Shown here in pieces: positions 29,275-38,087 of a stretch of DNA of 64,000 bases. Source of the stretch: Lactococcus sp. dk101. GTDB lineage: Bacteria; Bacillota; Bacilli; Lactobacillales; Streptococcaceae. Where the stretch lies: contig NZ_WITI01000011.1 in NCBI RefSeq assembly GCF_009601055.1, positions 1 through 64,000 of the forward strand, in the 5' to 3' direction. The notes under the pieces are model-generated. The model searched no databases. It was given only the letters and a program-made list of their open reading frames with translations, and was not told where the DNA came from. The position numbers and the translations under genes are program-made. The number at the start of each line of letters is the position of its first letter. The first letter of the stretch is position 1.

Positions 29275-30030
29275 AATCAAAGTAATGGCCGCTGAGGCTG
29301 GCGCATTTAGATAATAAGAAGCAATAATCCCTGCATTCAGCCCAATAAAGCTGATAATCACTGACCAAGTCAAGACTGACTTGAATGATTTACCGATGCG
29401 CATCCCAATAGATGCCGGAAGCACCATGATGGCTGATACTAAGAGGGCACCTGCTGCGGGAATCATCAAGGCAATGGCAATTCCTGTCACGATATTGAAT
29501 AAAATCGAAATGAGACGAACAGGTAAGCCATCAACGAAAGCCGTGTCTTCATCGAAAGTCATAACATACAAGGGACGAAGGAATAATGCAAAACAAATCA
29601 AAACAAAAATTGCCATAACAAAGAGCATGATTACTTGTGGAACTGTGATGGTAATAATCGAACCAAATAAGTATTGGTCAAGGCTGACATTGGTTGCTCC
29701 TTTTGAAGAATTCAAAACCAGAAGCGCCGTTGCAAGCCCTGCCGACATCAAAATGGCCGTTGCAATTTCCATATAATTTTTATAGATTGTTCGCAAATAT
29801 TCCAAGAAAACAGAAGCCAATACTACGACAATCAATGTGGTAATGGTTGGATCCCAACTCAATAAAATACCAAATGCAACACCTGCAAGAGAGACGTGCG
29901 ACAAGGTATCAGACATTAAACTTTGCCGACGAAGTACTAGAAAAACACCGAGAAGTGGTGAGAAAATCGAAATCGCAGTTGCTGCAAGGAGGGCATTTCT
30001 CATAAAATCATAACTGAGAATATCAAGCAT
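29221..30030 (-). CDS. zitP: zinc ABC transporter permease ZitP
   Basis: 269 residues with about eight membrane helices of the ABC-3 metal permease family ([20 protein letters not shown] near the N-terminus). The start at 30030 has an AAGGAGG site; the frame is open further upstream inside zitQ. It overlaps zitQ by 8 bases. Last gene of zitRSQP. Confidence 0.9.
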   Translation of the reverse strand: MLDILSYDFMRNALLAATAISIFSPLLGVFLVLRRQSLMSDTLSHVSLAGVAFGILLSWDPTITTLIVVVLASVFLEYLRTIYKNYMEIATAILMSAGLATALLVLNSSKGATNVSLDQYLFGSIITITVPQVIMLFVMAIFVLICFALFLRPLYVMTFDEDTAFVDGLPVRLISILFNIVTGIAIALMIPAAGALLVSAIMVLPASIGMRIGKSFKSVLTWSVIISFIGLNAGIIASYYLNAPASAAITLILIVLFLLTSAIKSLTRR

Positions 30031-30742
30031 TTTGTGCCTCCTTTGTCTCGATATGTTCACGATCCGTGTGTAAATCGAAACAAGCAAATTTTCCATTTTG
30101 ATCTTTATAAAGATGAATGTTACGGTCAGCAAATGCTTTGACTTCTTCTGGATCGTGCGTGACCATCAACACACTTTTTCCATGTTTGTGTGCCGCGTGG
30201 TGCATGAGTTGATAAAAATCAGCCGAAGAAACATCGTCCATCCCAGTCGTTGGTTCATCCAAAACAAACAAATCAGGATCGCTCGCAAACATTCTTGCGA
30301 TAGCGATTCTTTGTTTTTGTCCACCAGAAAGCTCGCCAAGGCGATGGTTTCTGTATTCCCACATGCCAACTGACTCAAGAGCTGATTTGACATGTTCTGT
30401 ATCATGCGCATTGAGTTTTTTGAACCAGCCTCGTCTTGGATAACGTCCACTCGTCACAAATTCTTCGACAGAGCTTGGAAATCCTGCATTAAAACTTGCA
30501 ACTTGCTGTGGCAAATAAGCAATTCTGAGCTTTTCTCCAAAACTATTTTTGGCAGAAATCGTTACTTTTCCATGTTTGGGTTTTAAGACGCCGAGTGTTG
30601 TTTTAATTAAAGTTGACTTGGCCGCACCATTTTCGCCTGTCAGTGTGACGAACTCACCTGAGTCGATATGGTAGCTTATATTTTCTAATACTGGCTCTTT
30701 ATCATAGTAAAAAGTCAAATTTTCTACGTCAATGTAGCGCAT
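30023..30742 (-). CDS. zitQ: zinc ABC transporter ATPase ZitQ
   Basis: 239 residues. Walker [10 protein letters not shown], signature LSGGQKQR, Walker [14 protein letters not shown], switch His in THDPEE, and a short C-terminal His-containing tail. Powers Zn2+ import. A terminator-like hairpin separates it from zitS. Confidence 0.92.
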   Translation of the reverse strand: MRYIDVENLTFYYDKEPVLENISYHIDSGEFVTLTGENGAAKSTLIKTTLGVLKPKHGKVTISAKNSFGEKLRIAYLPQQVASFNAGFPSSVEEFVTSGRYPRRGWFKKLNAHDTEHVKSALESVGMWEYRNHRLGELSGGQKQRIAIARMFASDPDLFVLDEPTTGMDDVSSADFYQLMHHAAHKHGKSVLMVTHDPEEVKAFADRNIHLYKDQNGKFACFDLHTDREHIETKEAQNA

Positions 30743-30790
30743 GTTACTTCCTTTTTGGTTGATTGTTTCTTTATTTTAACAAATTAAAAA

Positions 30791-30824
30791 GAAAAGTTCT
30801 CGAATAAATATTAAACGAGAACTT
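30791..30824 (-). terminator. intra-operon hairpin between zitS and zitQ
   Basis: Perfect 9-bp stem AAGTTCTCG/CGAGAACTT with a 13-base loop followed by TTCTTTTT on the minus strand. It probably attenuates transcription so that the binding protein is made in excess over the transporter. Confidence 0.7.
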
Positions 30825-30895
30825 TAAGGAGTTTATGAAAAGATTTTTTTAGGAAGGACTTTATTATAGTGCCAATCCCTTAACATATCCTTAAA

Positions 30896-31738
30896 TTATT
30901 TAATCGTTTTTTGAAGTGATTTTAAATTTTCTTGCATGAGGCTGATGTAGTCGTCGCCTGCTTTTCTTTGGGCGTCTGAAAGCGATTCAACCGTATTGAT
31001 GAGCAGCGTATCTGCTCCTGCCGACTTAGCTAATGTATCAGCGATTTTACTGTTGGCATTTTCTTCAACATAGACTGATTTCAGCCCTGCTTTTTCCATT
31101 TCCTTTTTCAAATTTGCCAGTGCTGACGCAGAAGGTTCAATATCTGGGTCAATACCTGTGACCGCGATTTCTTTCAAATCATAATCACGCGCTAAATATG
31201 AAAATGCTTCGTGCTGTGTGATAAATGTCTTTTGTTTGGCATTTTTTAATGTATCAAATTGGGCATCTAATGCTTCCAATTTTATGAGATAAGCCTCGGC
31301 ATTTTTAGCGAAATCTGTTTTATATTCTGGAAATTTTTTGCTTAGTTCTTCTTGAATATATTTGACTTCCTTGATAGCTTGCTTTGGACTAATCCAAGTA
31401 TGTGGGTCTCCCGCAATCTGATCTACGGCACTTGCAGCTTCGATCTTTGTCGCATATGTCTTAACAGAAGGCACCCATTTTTCTAAGTCATTTGAATTAT
31501 ACACAATGGCAGAAGCGTCGGTCATTTGAGCGACTTGCTTTGCACTAGGTTCATAATCATGTACTTCTTGATTGGCTGGTACAATCATTGCCACATCAAC
31601 TTTGTCCCCTACAACTGCTTTTGTAAATTCATACATGGGTTCAAAAGTTGTCATAATTTGTGGTTTAGATGCTGTTTTTTGACAACCTGTCAGTAAAACT
31701 AAGACAGATAAGATTGGAATTAAGAGCCATTTTTTCAT
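30896..31738 (-). CDS. zitS: zinc-binding lipoprotein ZitS
   Basis: 280 residues with a signal peptide and lipobox LLTGC (Cys at about 19), then a cluster A-I metal-binding fold. Candidate zinc ligands are His in VHDYEPS, DPHTW and THEAFSY and an Asp near the C-terminus. No long His-rich loop and no ZinT domain, so it is shorter than AdcA. It overlaps zitR by 4 bases. Confidence 0.9.
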   Translation of the reverse strand: MKKWLLIPILSVLVLLTGCQKTASKPQIMTTFEPMYEFTKAVVGDKVDVAMIVPANQEVHDYEPSAKQVAQMTDASAIVYNSNDLEKWVPSVKTYATKIEAASAVDQIAGDPHTWISPKQAIKEVKYIQEELSKKFPEYKTDFAKNAEAYLIKLEALDAQFDTLKNAKQKTFITQHEAFSYLARDYDLKEIAVTGIDPDIEPSASALANLKKEMEKAGLKSVYVEENANSKIADTLAKSAGADTLLINTVESLSDAQRKAGDDYISLMQENLKSLQKTIK

Positions 31739-32172
31739 TCGAGTACCTCTGTCAGCTCTGACAGAAAGCGATGAATTACTTCCTGGTCTTCGCTGGTAAA
31801 TTTTTCAGTCAATTTTTTGTAAGCTTCTAAAGTTGAAGCATGGTGTTGTGCGTGTTCTTGTGCTATCGGCAAAGCTTTGGGGGTCAAACTCCACAAAACA
31901 ACGCGTTCATCTGCTTGCAAGCGGCTTGAGATTGTCAACCCTTGTTCTTGCAATTTCTTGATGGCTTTAGTAACAGCGGCCGGGGAGATGGACAATAGTT
32001 CGGCGATTTTTGCATTCGTCAATGTTTCAGTTTCTAGTAACATTAAAATATGTTCTTGTGTGCTAGTCAGTTGTACACCTGACTCGCATTTTCCGAGTAA
32101 TATTTCATGTTTATTCTCAGCAAATTGCGTGACTTGACTTAAAAACTGATCAATTTGAAGTTCTAAACTCAT
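31735..32172 (-). CDS. zitR: MarR-family zinc-responsive repressor ZitR
   Basis: 145 residues with a winged helix (ILMLLETETLTNAKIAELLS and AAVTKAIKKL) and zinc ligands likely Cys and His (GKCESG, EHAQHH). AdcR/ZitR repress zinc uptake when zinc is bound. It autoregulates its operon through the operator at 32192-32207. Its last codons carry an exact TGTCAGCTCTGACA palindrome (31750-31763). Confidence 0.92.
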   Translation of the reverse strand: MSLELQIDQFLSQVTQFAENKHEILLGKCESGVQLTSTQEHILMLLETETLTNAKIAELLSISPAAVTKAIKKLQEQGLTISSRLQADERVVLWSLTPKALPIAQEHAQHHASTLEAYKKLTEKFTSEDQEVIHRFLSELTEVLE

Positions 32173-32191
32173 TTTTTCTCCTCTTAAAATT

Positions 32192-32233
32192 AGTTTACTG
32201 GTTAAGTATATCTAAAAAATAAATGAATGTCAA
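32192..32233 (-). promoter_or_regulatory. zit promoter and ZitR operator
   Basis: Minus-strand -35 TTGACA (32228-32233), 17-base spacer, -10 TATACT (32205-32210). The box ACTTAACCAGTAAACT (32192-32207), matching the known ZitR/AdcR core TTAACYRGTTAA with one deviation, overlaps the -10, so binding would block RNA polymerase. Confidence 0.85.
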
Positions 32234-32251
32234 CGATTTGCCATTCTTTTT

Positions 32252-32563
32252 TTATTTATTAATTCGGACAACTTCCCCCGTTTTCAAGCGCGCTTCAAAA
32301 ACCAGACCTGTTGCATCCTTTTGGTAAACTAATGTGCCAGTGGAAAAGTTAAAAGTTCCATGATTTTCTCTCACTTGATCAAGAGATAAATTCACCATCA
32401 TTTCTGCAATCAAGTGGTTTTTACGTTCTAAAAGTTGCTTTTTTGAAGCGAGCTGGCATTGCAGGGCAAACTGTAAAAGCATGGAAAATATGAGCCCCAT
32501 CAACATCGCATAGAGTAAAACGCCCGCTTTTACTCGGTAGCTTCTAAAAATGTGTAAATAAAT
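32252..32563 (-). CDS. comGG: competence pseudopilus protein ComGG, probable AUU start
   Basis: The first in-frame ATG (32506) lies inside the membrane helix and has no ribosome-binding site. Upstream the frame is open and reads YLHIFRSYRVKAGVLLYAM, with the expected ComGG pattern KAGVLLYA. A GGAGG site inside comGF sits 9 bases before an ATT at 32561-32563, so I place the start there (103 residues). One N-terminal membrane helix, then a soluble domain. Part of the DNA-uptake pseudopilus. Confidence 0.65.
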   Translation of the reverse strand: MYLHIFRSYRVKAGVLLYAMLMGLIFSMLLQFALQCQLASKKQLLERKNHLIAEMMVNLSLDQVRENHGTFNFSTGTLVYQKDATGLVFEARLKTGEVVRINK

Positions 32564-32958
32564 GTTCGTCTTCCTCCCTGATCAAAATTTAGCTCAAGAC
32601 TAACCGTTTGTCCTTGCTGGCTCATTTCGACCTTTTTAATTCCGTAAAGCATCGGCTGATAACCGCGCCCATTTGCGTCCGTTTTTCTGAAATCTTCGCC
32701 TACTAGCCCATAGCGTAAGTCCTTGTCAGTGCTGACAAACAGATAGTTTTGCTCTACTTTAACAAGTTTTGCCTGTCCCAGTTCCGCACGCATTTGTTGG
32801 CAAAATATCTGCCAATCTTTTGTTGTATTTTGACGACTTGCCACAATCTGCTGGTTCAATATTTTTGTCAGTCCGATGATGACAAGTACCGATTGGGAGA
32901 TTACGAGCAAAGCCAATAATGCTTCAAATAATGAGAATGCACTAATCTTTTTCTTCAA
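32530..32958 (-). CDS. comGF: competence pseudopilus protein ComGF
   Basis: 142 residues with a pilin-like N-terminal helix (AFSLFEALLALLVISQSVLV) lacking a strong prepilin cleavage motif. It overlaps comGE by 17 bases. Contains an exact TGTCAGTGCTGACA (32724-32737) encoding Val-Ser-Thr-Asp. Confidence 0.85.
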   Translation of the reverse strand: MKKKISAFSLFEALLALLVISQSVLVIIGLTKILNQQIVASRQNTTKDWQIFCQQMRAELGQAKLVKVEQNYLFVSTDKDLRYGLVGEDFRKTDANGRGYQPMLYGIKKVEMSQQGQTVSLELNFDQGGRRTFIYTFLEATE

Positions 32959-33238
32959 ATCTTAGCAATTCCTCTCCGTTGTTTTTAATGATTGTCTCAT
33001 GTTCATTTTTTACGATTTCAATTTCTGAACCGTTCAATGACAGCTTATTTTGATTACTCTGTAAAGCCATTTGTGCCACATTGTACGCCTCTATCTGCCG
33101 ATTGATTGCTTCGTCTTCTTGTTTACTCTTTGTCAGTGCTGATAAAACATCCGTCACCAAAACTGAAAGCAAAGCCATTGTAATCAGACTTTCTAGTAAG
33201 AGATATGCCTTAACTGATTGTTTTCTTATATTTTCCAC
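32942..33238 (-). CDS. comGE: competence pseudopilus protein ComGE
   Basis: 98 residues with an N-terminal hydrophobic helix (AYLLLESLITMALLSVLV) of minor pseudopilin type. Overlaps comGD by 29 bases. It carries a one-mismatch TGTCAG palindrome at 33131. Confidence 0.85.
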   Translation of the reverse strand: MENIRKQSVKAYLLLESLITMALLSVLVTDVLSALTKSKQEDEAINRQIEAYNVAQMALQSNQNKLSLNGSEIEIVKNEHETIIKNNGEELLRFEEKD

Positions 33239-33641
33239 TTCCCATCTCCAATTGATACGTTATTGTTTTATTTTCTGAGGGAATTCTTATTTTAATCTTA
33301 GACAAACTCGAATTCTCCCCTTTCTCATTAAAAATAATATTAAAATCATCAATTAAAATCTCATTTGGCACATCAATTTTTTGAGAACGACTCATCAAAA
33401 TCTTATTTTTTGATGAAAAACTGGTAGGAATACCAAGTAATCCGGCATCAGCCTGCGTATCTTTATATGCATTTTCAAATGTCAAAATAAAGAGTTGGTT
33501 TTGCACAAATTTCACCGTTTTTGTCAGCTCTGACGAAAAATAAAGCAAAATAAAACTTGTAATCATCAAAACCAGCAAGGCTTCTATCAATGTAAATCCT
33601 TTAATTAGGGATGCTGCGAGTCTCATTTTTATTTTCTGCAT
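33210..33641 (-). CDS. comGD: competence pseudopilin ComGD
   Basis: 143 residues with the type IV prepilin motif KGFTLIEALLVL near residue 14, cleaved by ComC. Starts within comGC (41-base overlap); an internal ATG at MRLAASL is an alternative. Carries a one-mismatch TGTCAG palindrome at 33522. Confidence 0.88.
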   Translation of the reverse strand: MQKIKMRLAASLIKGFTLIEALLVLMITSFILLYFSSELTKTVKFVQNQLFILTFENAYKDTQADAGLLGIPTSFSSKNKILMSRSQKIDVPNEILIDDFNIIFNEKGENSSLSKIKIRIPSENKTITYQLEMGSGKYKKTIS

Positions 33642-33906
33642 AATAATGCTCGTAACTTTCTGCCTGTTTTTTGGTAATCATTTCAGAAGTAATCAAATCT
33701 GAAAGACTAACGTTTTCTGAATGCTCCAATTTATACATTTCTGCTTGATTTTCAACGACTTTTACAACAGCAGCTTCTCCAGTTTTTTGAACTTGTTTCT
33801 TTTCTTTCATCAAATTTGGGACAAAAAGTAAAATCAAAACACTGATAATCGCAAGCACAACAAGCATTTCAATCAGGGTAAATGCACGAACTGTTTGTTT
33901 TTTCAT
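33601..33906 (-). CDS. comGC: major competence pseudopilin ComGC
   Basis: 101 residues with the prepilin motif RAFTLIEMLVVLAIISVL (cleavage before F). It forms the transformation pilus. Ends in the sequence encoding the start of comGD. Confidence 0.93.
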   Translation of the reverse strand: MKKQTVRAFTLIEMLVVLAIISVLILLFVPNLMKEKKQVQKTGEAAVVKVVENQAEMYKLEHSENVSLSDLITSEMITKKQAESYEHYYAENKNETRSIPN

Positions 33907-33951
33907 TTTTTCTTTCCTTATTCTCTTTTTTTAAAATTTATTTCATTATAC

Positions 33952-35049
33952 TCACATCATTTGCCCCATATTTGAATAAATTGGCATCAGCATTCCGGCG
34001 TACAAAAGGACAATCATTAAGGCGATAAAAATGAAAACAAGGGGTTGAATGAGTTGGATTGCGCGTTCAATTTTCAGGAAAAATTGTTCCCAACACTCCT
34101 CCGCATACACTTCTAATTCGAGGCCTAATTTGTCCTTGAGTTCACCATATTCAATCATCAATGCTAATTCTGGCTTGAAAAATCTCATTTGATTCACAGA
34201 TTTTCCAAATGAAGTTCCAGAATTCAGTTTTTTTAATAACAAATCTCCTGTTTCACTAAAAATTGGACTTTTCTGCTGGCTCATCAAATAAAAAATCTCT
34301 TGTAAATCCACGCCCTGAGCAATCAAATTTCCCCATTCTCTTGAGAAATAGCCTGTTAAATACAGCTTGACGACTTCTGACAGTAAAGGAATTTTTATCA
34401 TGAGTAAAACTTTAAAAATTGCTTTTTTCTTTCTTAGAAAATACTTAGTTAAGCCACTTAAAATGATAATAAAGAGCAAACTGAGGAGAAATATGCTGGG
34501 CAAATGACTGATGGTTTGAGTGAGCAAGTTGTCCTGACCATCTGAAATTTGGGGCAATAAATAGTTTTTCAATCCCAGCATAATTCCAATCAATAAAGTA
34601 ATCAACAGGATGGGATACATCAAAATTCCTATCAATTTTCGTTGAATTTGCAACTTCTTTCGCACATTAACTTCTATCAGTTGCAAGGTTCCTGCTAGAT
34701 TTCCATGCTGTTCAGCTAATGAAATTTGTGTGAGGACAGAATGAGAAAAATTGAGTTTTTCTAAGATAGAGCTTAGATTTTGACCAGACTTTAATCCCAT
34801 TTTCATATTTTGAACGAATGTTTTTTCAACCAAATGAGAACGTTCTAAAAAATCGACTACTTCGCCCAAATGAAAACCATTTGACAAGAGATTTCCCATC
34901 AGTTGAATCAATTTAGCTTGCTTATCAAGACTTAATTTTTTCTTTTTGAGCTTGAGGAGCTGTGAGATGTCCGTCTGCAACAAGCGCATCAATCTTTTCA
35001 TTCCATTTTCCATCGTCCCAAGACGAAAAATTGTTTTCGGCAATTTCAA
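33952..35049 (-). CDS. comGB: competence pilus membrane protein ComGB
   Basis: 365 residues of the GspF/PilC family with three membrane helices (about residues 140-165, 185-207, 335-358). It is the platform of the pseudopilus. The frame begins 125 bases inside comGA; internal ATGs (residues 13 and 17) are possible starts with shorter overlap. Confidence 0.9.
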   Translation of the reverse strand: MKLPKTIFRLGTMENGMKRLMRLLQTDISQLLKLKKKKLSLDKQAKLIQLMGNLLSNGFHLGEVVDFLERSHLVEKTFVQNMKMGLKSGQNLSSILEKLNFSHSVLTQISLAEQHGNLAGTLQLIEVNVRKKLQIQRKLIGILMYPILLITLLIGIMLGLKNYLLPQISDGQDNLLTQTISHLPSIFLLSLLFIIILSGLTKYFLRKKKAIFKVLLMIKIPLLSEVVKLYLTGYFSREWGNLIAQGVDLQEIFYLMSQQKSPIFSETGDLLLKKLNSGTSFGKSVNQMRFFKPELALMIEYGELKDKLGLELEVYAEECWEQFFLKIERAIQLIQPLVFIFIALMIVLLYAGMLMPIYSNMGQMM

Positions 35050-35863
35050 GCACTCCTTTTCCTTTGATTAAACGCTGATATACCACGGTTTGGAGGACAT
35101 TATCTATTTCCCAAGCCGACAAGCCTAGTTCCAACAGACGTGAATGGACACCCGATACTGACTTCGCGTGAACGGTCGAAAAAACCGTAAATCCTGTTAA
35201 ACTCGCTTGTAGAACGGCACGCGCTGTTTTTCTATCTCGTATTTCGCCTACAATCAATAAATCTGGACGATGTCTTAATGATAATTTAATCAATTCCTCA
35301 TAGTCATTGCCAATCGTTTCATTGACTTGAAGCTGAAGAAATTGAGCATTGACCATTTCAACAGGGTCTTCCACGGTCAAAATCTGCTCTCCAGCAAAGG
35401 TGCGCGCCGCCAAATCAAACATCACTGACGTTTTTCCTGAACCAACAGGGCCTGCAAAAAGGTGTAATCCTCTCGAAAGCGTCACTTTATCAAGTGCTTT
35501 TTCTGACTCAAACCAAAACTTCAACTCCTGACTTTGCTCATGCAAAATCCGGATGACAAGTGACTCGCCGCCATTGAAATCGCCAACGCTAGAGAGCCGC
35601 AGCCGTCTTTTAGTTTCTGATGTGTCATACCAACAACTGCCCAACTGGGTGCGCCTTTTTTCTCCCACATTCATGCCTGCCATGAATTTAAAATGCGTGA
35701 TGAGTGCCTGGCCTTCAGCTTCTGGATAAGTTTTCTCCAAACTTCTGACGCCTATTCCCTTAAAATAAACCTGATAGGCTTCTCTCTCATAATGGATATA
35801 AATGTCATAAATGCCTGATTTTACGGCTCTTTCAATCATTTTTTTGGCTTCTTTTTGTATCAT
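34925..35863 (-). CDS. comGA: competence ATPase ComGA
   Basis: 312 residues of the GspE/PilB secretion ATPase family, with Walker A GPVGSGKTS, Asp box VEDPVEM and Walker B DLLIVGEIRD. It powers pseudopilus assembly. A ComX-box-like AACGTATA (minus strand, 35871-35878) lies only 7 bases before the first ATG. If that is the promoter, the ATG at 35839, which has an AAAGAAG site, may be the true start. Confidence 0.92.
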   Translation of the reverse strand: MIQKEAKKMIERAVKSGIYDIYIHYEREAYQVYFKGIGVRSLEKTYPEAEGQALITHFKFMAGMNVGEKRRTQLGSCWYDTSETKRRLRLSSVGDFNGGESLVIRILHEQSQELKFWFESEKALDKVTLSRGLHLFAGPVGSGKTSVMFDLAARTFAGEQILTVEDPVEMVNAQFLQLQVNETIGNDYEELIKLSLRHRPDLLIVGEIRDRKTARAVLQASLTGFTVFSTVHAKSVSGVHSRLLELGLSAWEIDNVLQTVVYQRLIKGKGVLEIAENNFSSWDDGKWNEKIDALVADGHLTAPQAQKEKIKS

Positions 35864-35870
35864 ACTTTTA

Positions 35871-35878
35871 TATACGTT
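35871..35878 (-). promoter_or_regulatory. candidate ComX box of the comG operon
   Basis: AACGTATA matches the streptococcal/lactococcal ComX (SigX) box TACGAATA at 6 of 8 positions and is preceded by an A-rich stretch. It is the only such site in the 180-bp gap. Confidence 0.4.
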
Positions 35879-35979
35879 TTTTTGCTTTCTTTGTCACAGG
35901 CTTTTTATTTTAATAATGTCATCAAGCAGATAAGATAAGATAAGATACCATTTTTTTGTTTTTTGTCATGACTGTGTTA

Positions 35980-36007
35980 TTGACATCTCCTCTACATTTG
36001 ATATAAT
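35980..36007 (+). promoter_or_regulatory. promoter of the secreted Ltp-like gene
   Basis: -35 TTGACA (35980-35985), 16-base spacer, -10 TATAAT (36002-36007). The short leader forms a GTAATT/AATTAC hairpin just before the AAGGAGATG ribosome-binding site. Confidence 0.85.
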
Positions 36008-36043
36008 AAATTCTGTAATTATTAAATTACAAAAGGAGATGTA

Positions 36044-37153
36044 ATGAAGATTTCATTAAAAAAACTGGCAAGCTATTCTGGGCTTGCTTTAGGAACTTTT
36101 TTGCTCGCTGGTGGAGTCACTGTAACTGCAGTTTCTGCTGATACCACAACTTCAATTCCAGTATATTCGATTGCTAAGGGAACTGACCATTACTTAACAA
36201 CTGACCTCAATCGTGTCAACCAGCTTTTACAACAAGGCTATAATTCAAAAACTGTAATTAGTTATCAGCCCGTAACTGGTGGCACTCCCATTCATAGCTG
36301 GTACAGTACACAACAAGGGCATTATTTGACAACTGATGATTCAGCAACCAATCAAGCACGTCTCACAGCACTTGGTTATGTTGAAATGGACGGAAGCACA
36401 GGATTACTTTCAGCAAGTTCAACTGATGGCAATGCCATGCCTGTCTATGTCTGGTTCAATACTCAAGGCAGCCATTATTATAATGTTGATGGCAATCATA
36501 CGTTCACACCTGCAGTTTATGGCAACCGTCAAGTTGCTTGGTATGGCTATCAAGTCCCAGCAACAGCAAATGATATTGCTGCTTTGAAAGATGCCAATAC
36601 TTTAGAAGCTGCACCTGCAAACATGTCTGCTACAGAAGTGCAACAAGCATTGACAAAAGCAGGCTATGCTGCTTCAGAAGTACAATATGCTTTGAGTCAT
36701 CTCACAGTTGACTACAATGCTGCAGCTTTAGAATCTGCTATCGAATATATGGCTCCTGCTTCTGATGGCACGAAATCAAACCTTTCTCAAACTGAATTAG
36801 CTAAGCAACTGACAACTGATGGATTCACAAGTTCACAAGTCGCTTATGCCATTGCAAATGTCAATGCAGACTATAATGGCTCCGCATTGGAATCTGCCCT
36901 CGAATATATGGCTCCATCTGTAAAATCTGATTTATCTCCAACAGATTTGAAAGCTCAACTGCTGACAGATGGATTTACAAGCGCTCAAGCTGATTATGCG
37001 GTCGCAAATACACCTGCTGCTGACTTTAATACTGCGGCAAAAGTGGCATTGGACGAACAGCTGAAAGGCCTATCCACAGCAGATATTCAATCAAATATGC
37101 AATCTTGGGGATTTACAAGCGCTCAAATCGCTTACGCCATTGCTCACCAATAA
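36044..37153 (+). CDS. secreted protein with DUF5648-like and Ltp-like repeats
   Basis: 369 residues. A signal peptide (1-32, likely cleaved after VSA) is followed by three HYLTT/HYYNV-type units (about 35-170), typical of DUF5648-like domains of secreted lipases and amidases. Residues about 190-369 hold four repeats of about 45 residues with the pattern LxxQLxxDGFTxxQxxYAIxN, which resembles the Ltp domain (host cell surface-exposed lipoprotein) known from superinfection-exclusion lipoproteins of streptococcal phages. No lipobox, LPXTG or catalytic motif is seen, so it is released or held non-covalently. Strong promoter and own terminator. Role unknown; cell-surface binding or phage exclusion are possibilities. 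Confidence 0.8.
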   Translation: MKISLKKLASYSGLALGTFLLAGGVTVTAVSADTTTSIPVYSIAKGTDHYLTTDLNRVNQLLQQGYNSKTVISYQPVTGGTPIHSWYSTQQGHYLTTDDSATNQARLTALGYVEMDGSTGLLSASSTDGNAMPVYVWFNTQGSHYYNVDGNHTFTPAVYGNRQVAWYGYQVPATANDIAALKDANTLEAAPANMSATEVQQALTKAGYAASEVQYALSHLTVDYNAAALESAIEYMAPASDGTKSNLSQTELAKQLTTDGFTSSQVAYAIANVNADYNGSALESALEYMAPSVKSDLSPTDLKAQLLTDGFTSAQADYAVANTPAADFNTAAKVALDEQLKGLSTADIQSNMQSWGFTSAQIAYAIAHQ

Positions 37154-37165
37154 TAAATAAATAAC

Positions 37166-37200
37166 AAAAAAATCCTGTCAGTTCTGACAGGATTTTTTTA
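37166..37200. terminator. bidirectional terminator built on TGTCAGTTCTGACA
   Basis: A-run, stem AATCCTGTCAG/CTGACAGGATT, T-run, immediately after the Ltp-like gene. Near-identical to the one at 39086-39120. Confidence 0.9.
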
Positions 37201-37317
37201 TTTATTAGTTGAGAAATTTTTCGTCAAATCACCCACCTTATTGCAGTACAATTCGATATATAATAGGAGAAGTACTCTCTGACTTAACAATTTTTTTAAA
37301 AACTAGCAGAAAGTCTT

Positions 37318-38085
37318 TTAGTCCATGATTTGACTAAAATCAACTTTATTACCATTCCCATTTAATCTTTTTTCAATTTCTGGAGCCGTGACTAAATCTC
37401 TCCCAAATTTCTCGAAGTCTATTTTTTCATTTTTAATCTCAGCCTCAACTGATTTTATTTTTTTAGAATTTACTAATATTTTTTTAATTACTTCTTGTGA
37501 TTGTTGATCTAAATCCATTGGTGAATCATCCAGTGGGAAATTACTTGGAACATTTCCTCCCTCTTGAATATATAATTTTCCGTCTACAACACGAGAAAGA
37601 AAGATATAAGTTTTACCTTTTTCTGGGATAATATCATTTTCAATCAAAGTCATAAACTGATTTTGATTTTGTGTATAGCCAAAAAAAGAACGGGAAGCTT
37701 TAATTACTTTTTTTGTGGGAAGATTTCCTTGTAAATTTTCTAAAACCTTTAAATGAAACTCTGTCCGTGGAATGCTGGATAAAAAATTACCATTCGAGTC
37801 ATTTACAGGGTTTGTATAAGAAGTTTTCATATTTTGGACAGTTGCAACAAAAATATTATCTGATTCTAATATTTTTCCTGTTTCTGTAGTTGCTCCCATA
37901 TAATCTGCCTGACTTACAACAATAGGAATTTTACTCGTGGAAGTTCTCACATTATTTTGATTTTTAAGGTTAAGTTGCTCTAAGACCGATACATTTACTT
38001 TAGCTGATTTTCCAGAAGTACAACCGGAAAGTGCAAACGTTAATAAGACAAGCGTTGTTATTGATAAAATTTTATTATTTTTCAT
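37318..38085 (-). CDS. secreted lipoprotein coupled to a metalloprotease
   Basis: 255 residues starting MKNNKILSITTLVLLTFALS with lipobox LSGC (Cys at about 22). The mature part is hydrophilic with no recognised domain. The ATG is 2 bases after the metalloprotease stop and its AAGGTGG site lies inside that gene, so translation is coupled. It may bind, chaperone or inhibit the protease at the cell surface. I do not recognise the family. Confidence 0.75.
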   Translation of the reverse strand: MKNNKILSITTLVLLTFALSGCTSGKSAKVNVSVLEQLNLKNQNNVRTSTSKIPIVVSQADYMGATTETGKILESDNIFVATVQNMKTSYTNPVNDSNGNFLSSIPRTEFHLKVLENLQGNLPTKKVIKASRSFFGYTQNQNQFMTLIENDIIPEKGKTYIFLSRVVDGKLYIQEGGNVPSNFPLDDSPMDLDQQSQEVIKKILVNSKKIKSVEAEIKNEKIDFEKFGRDLVTAPEIEKRLNGNGNKVDFSQIMD

Positions 38086-38087
38086 AA

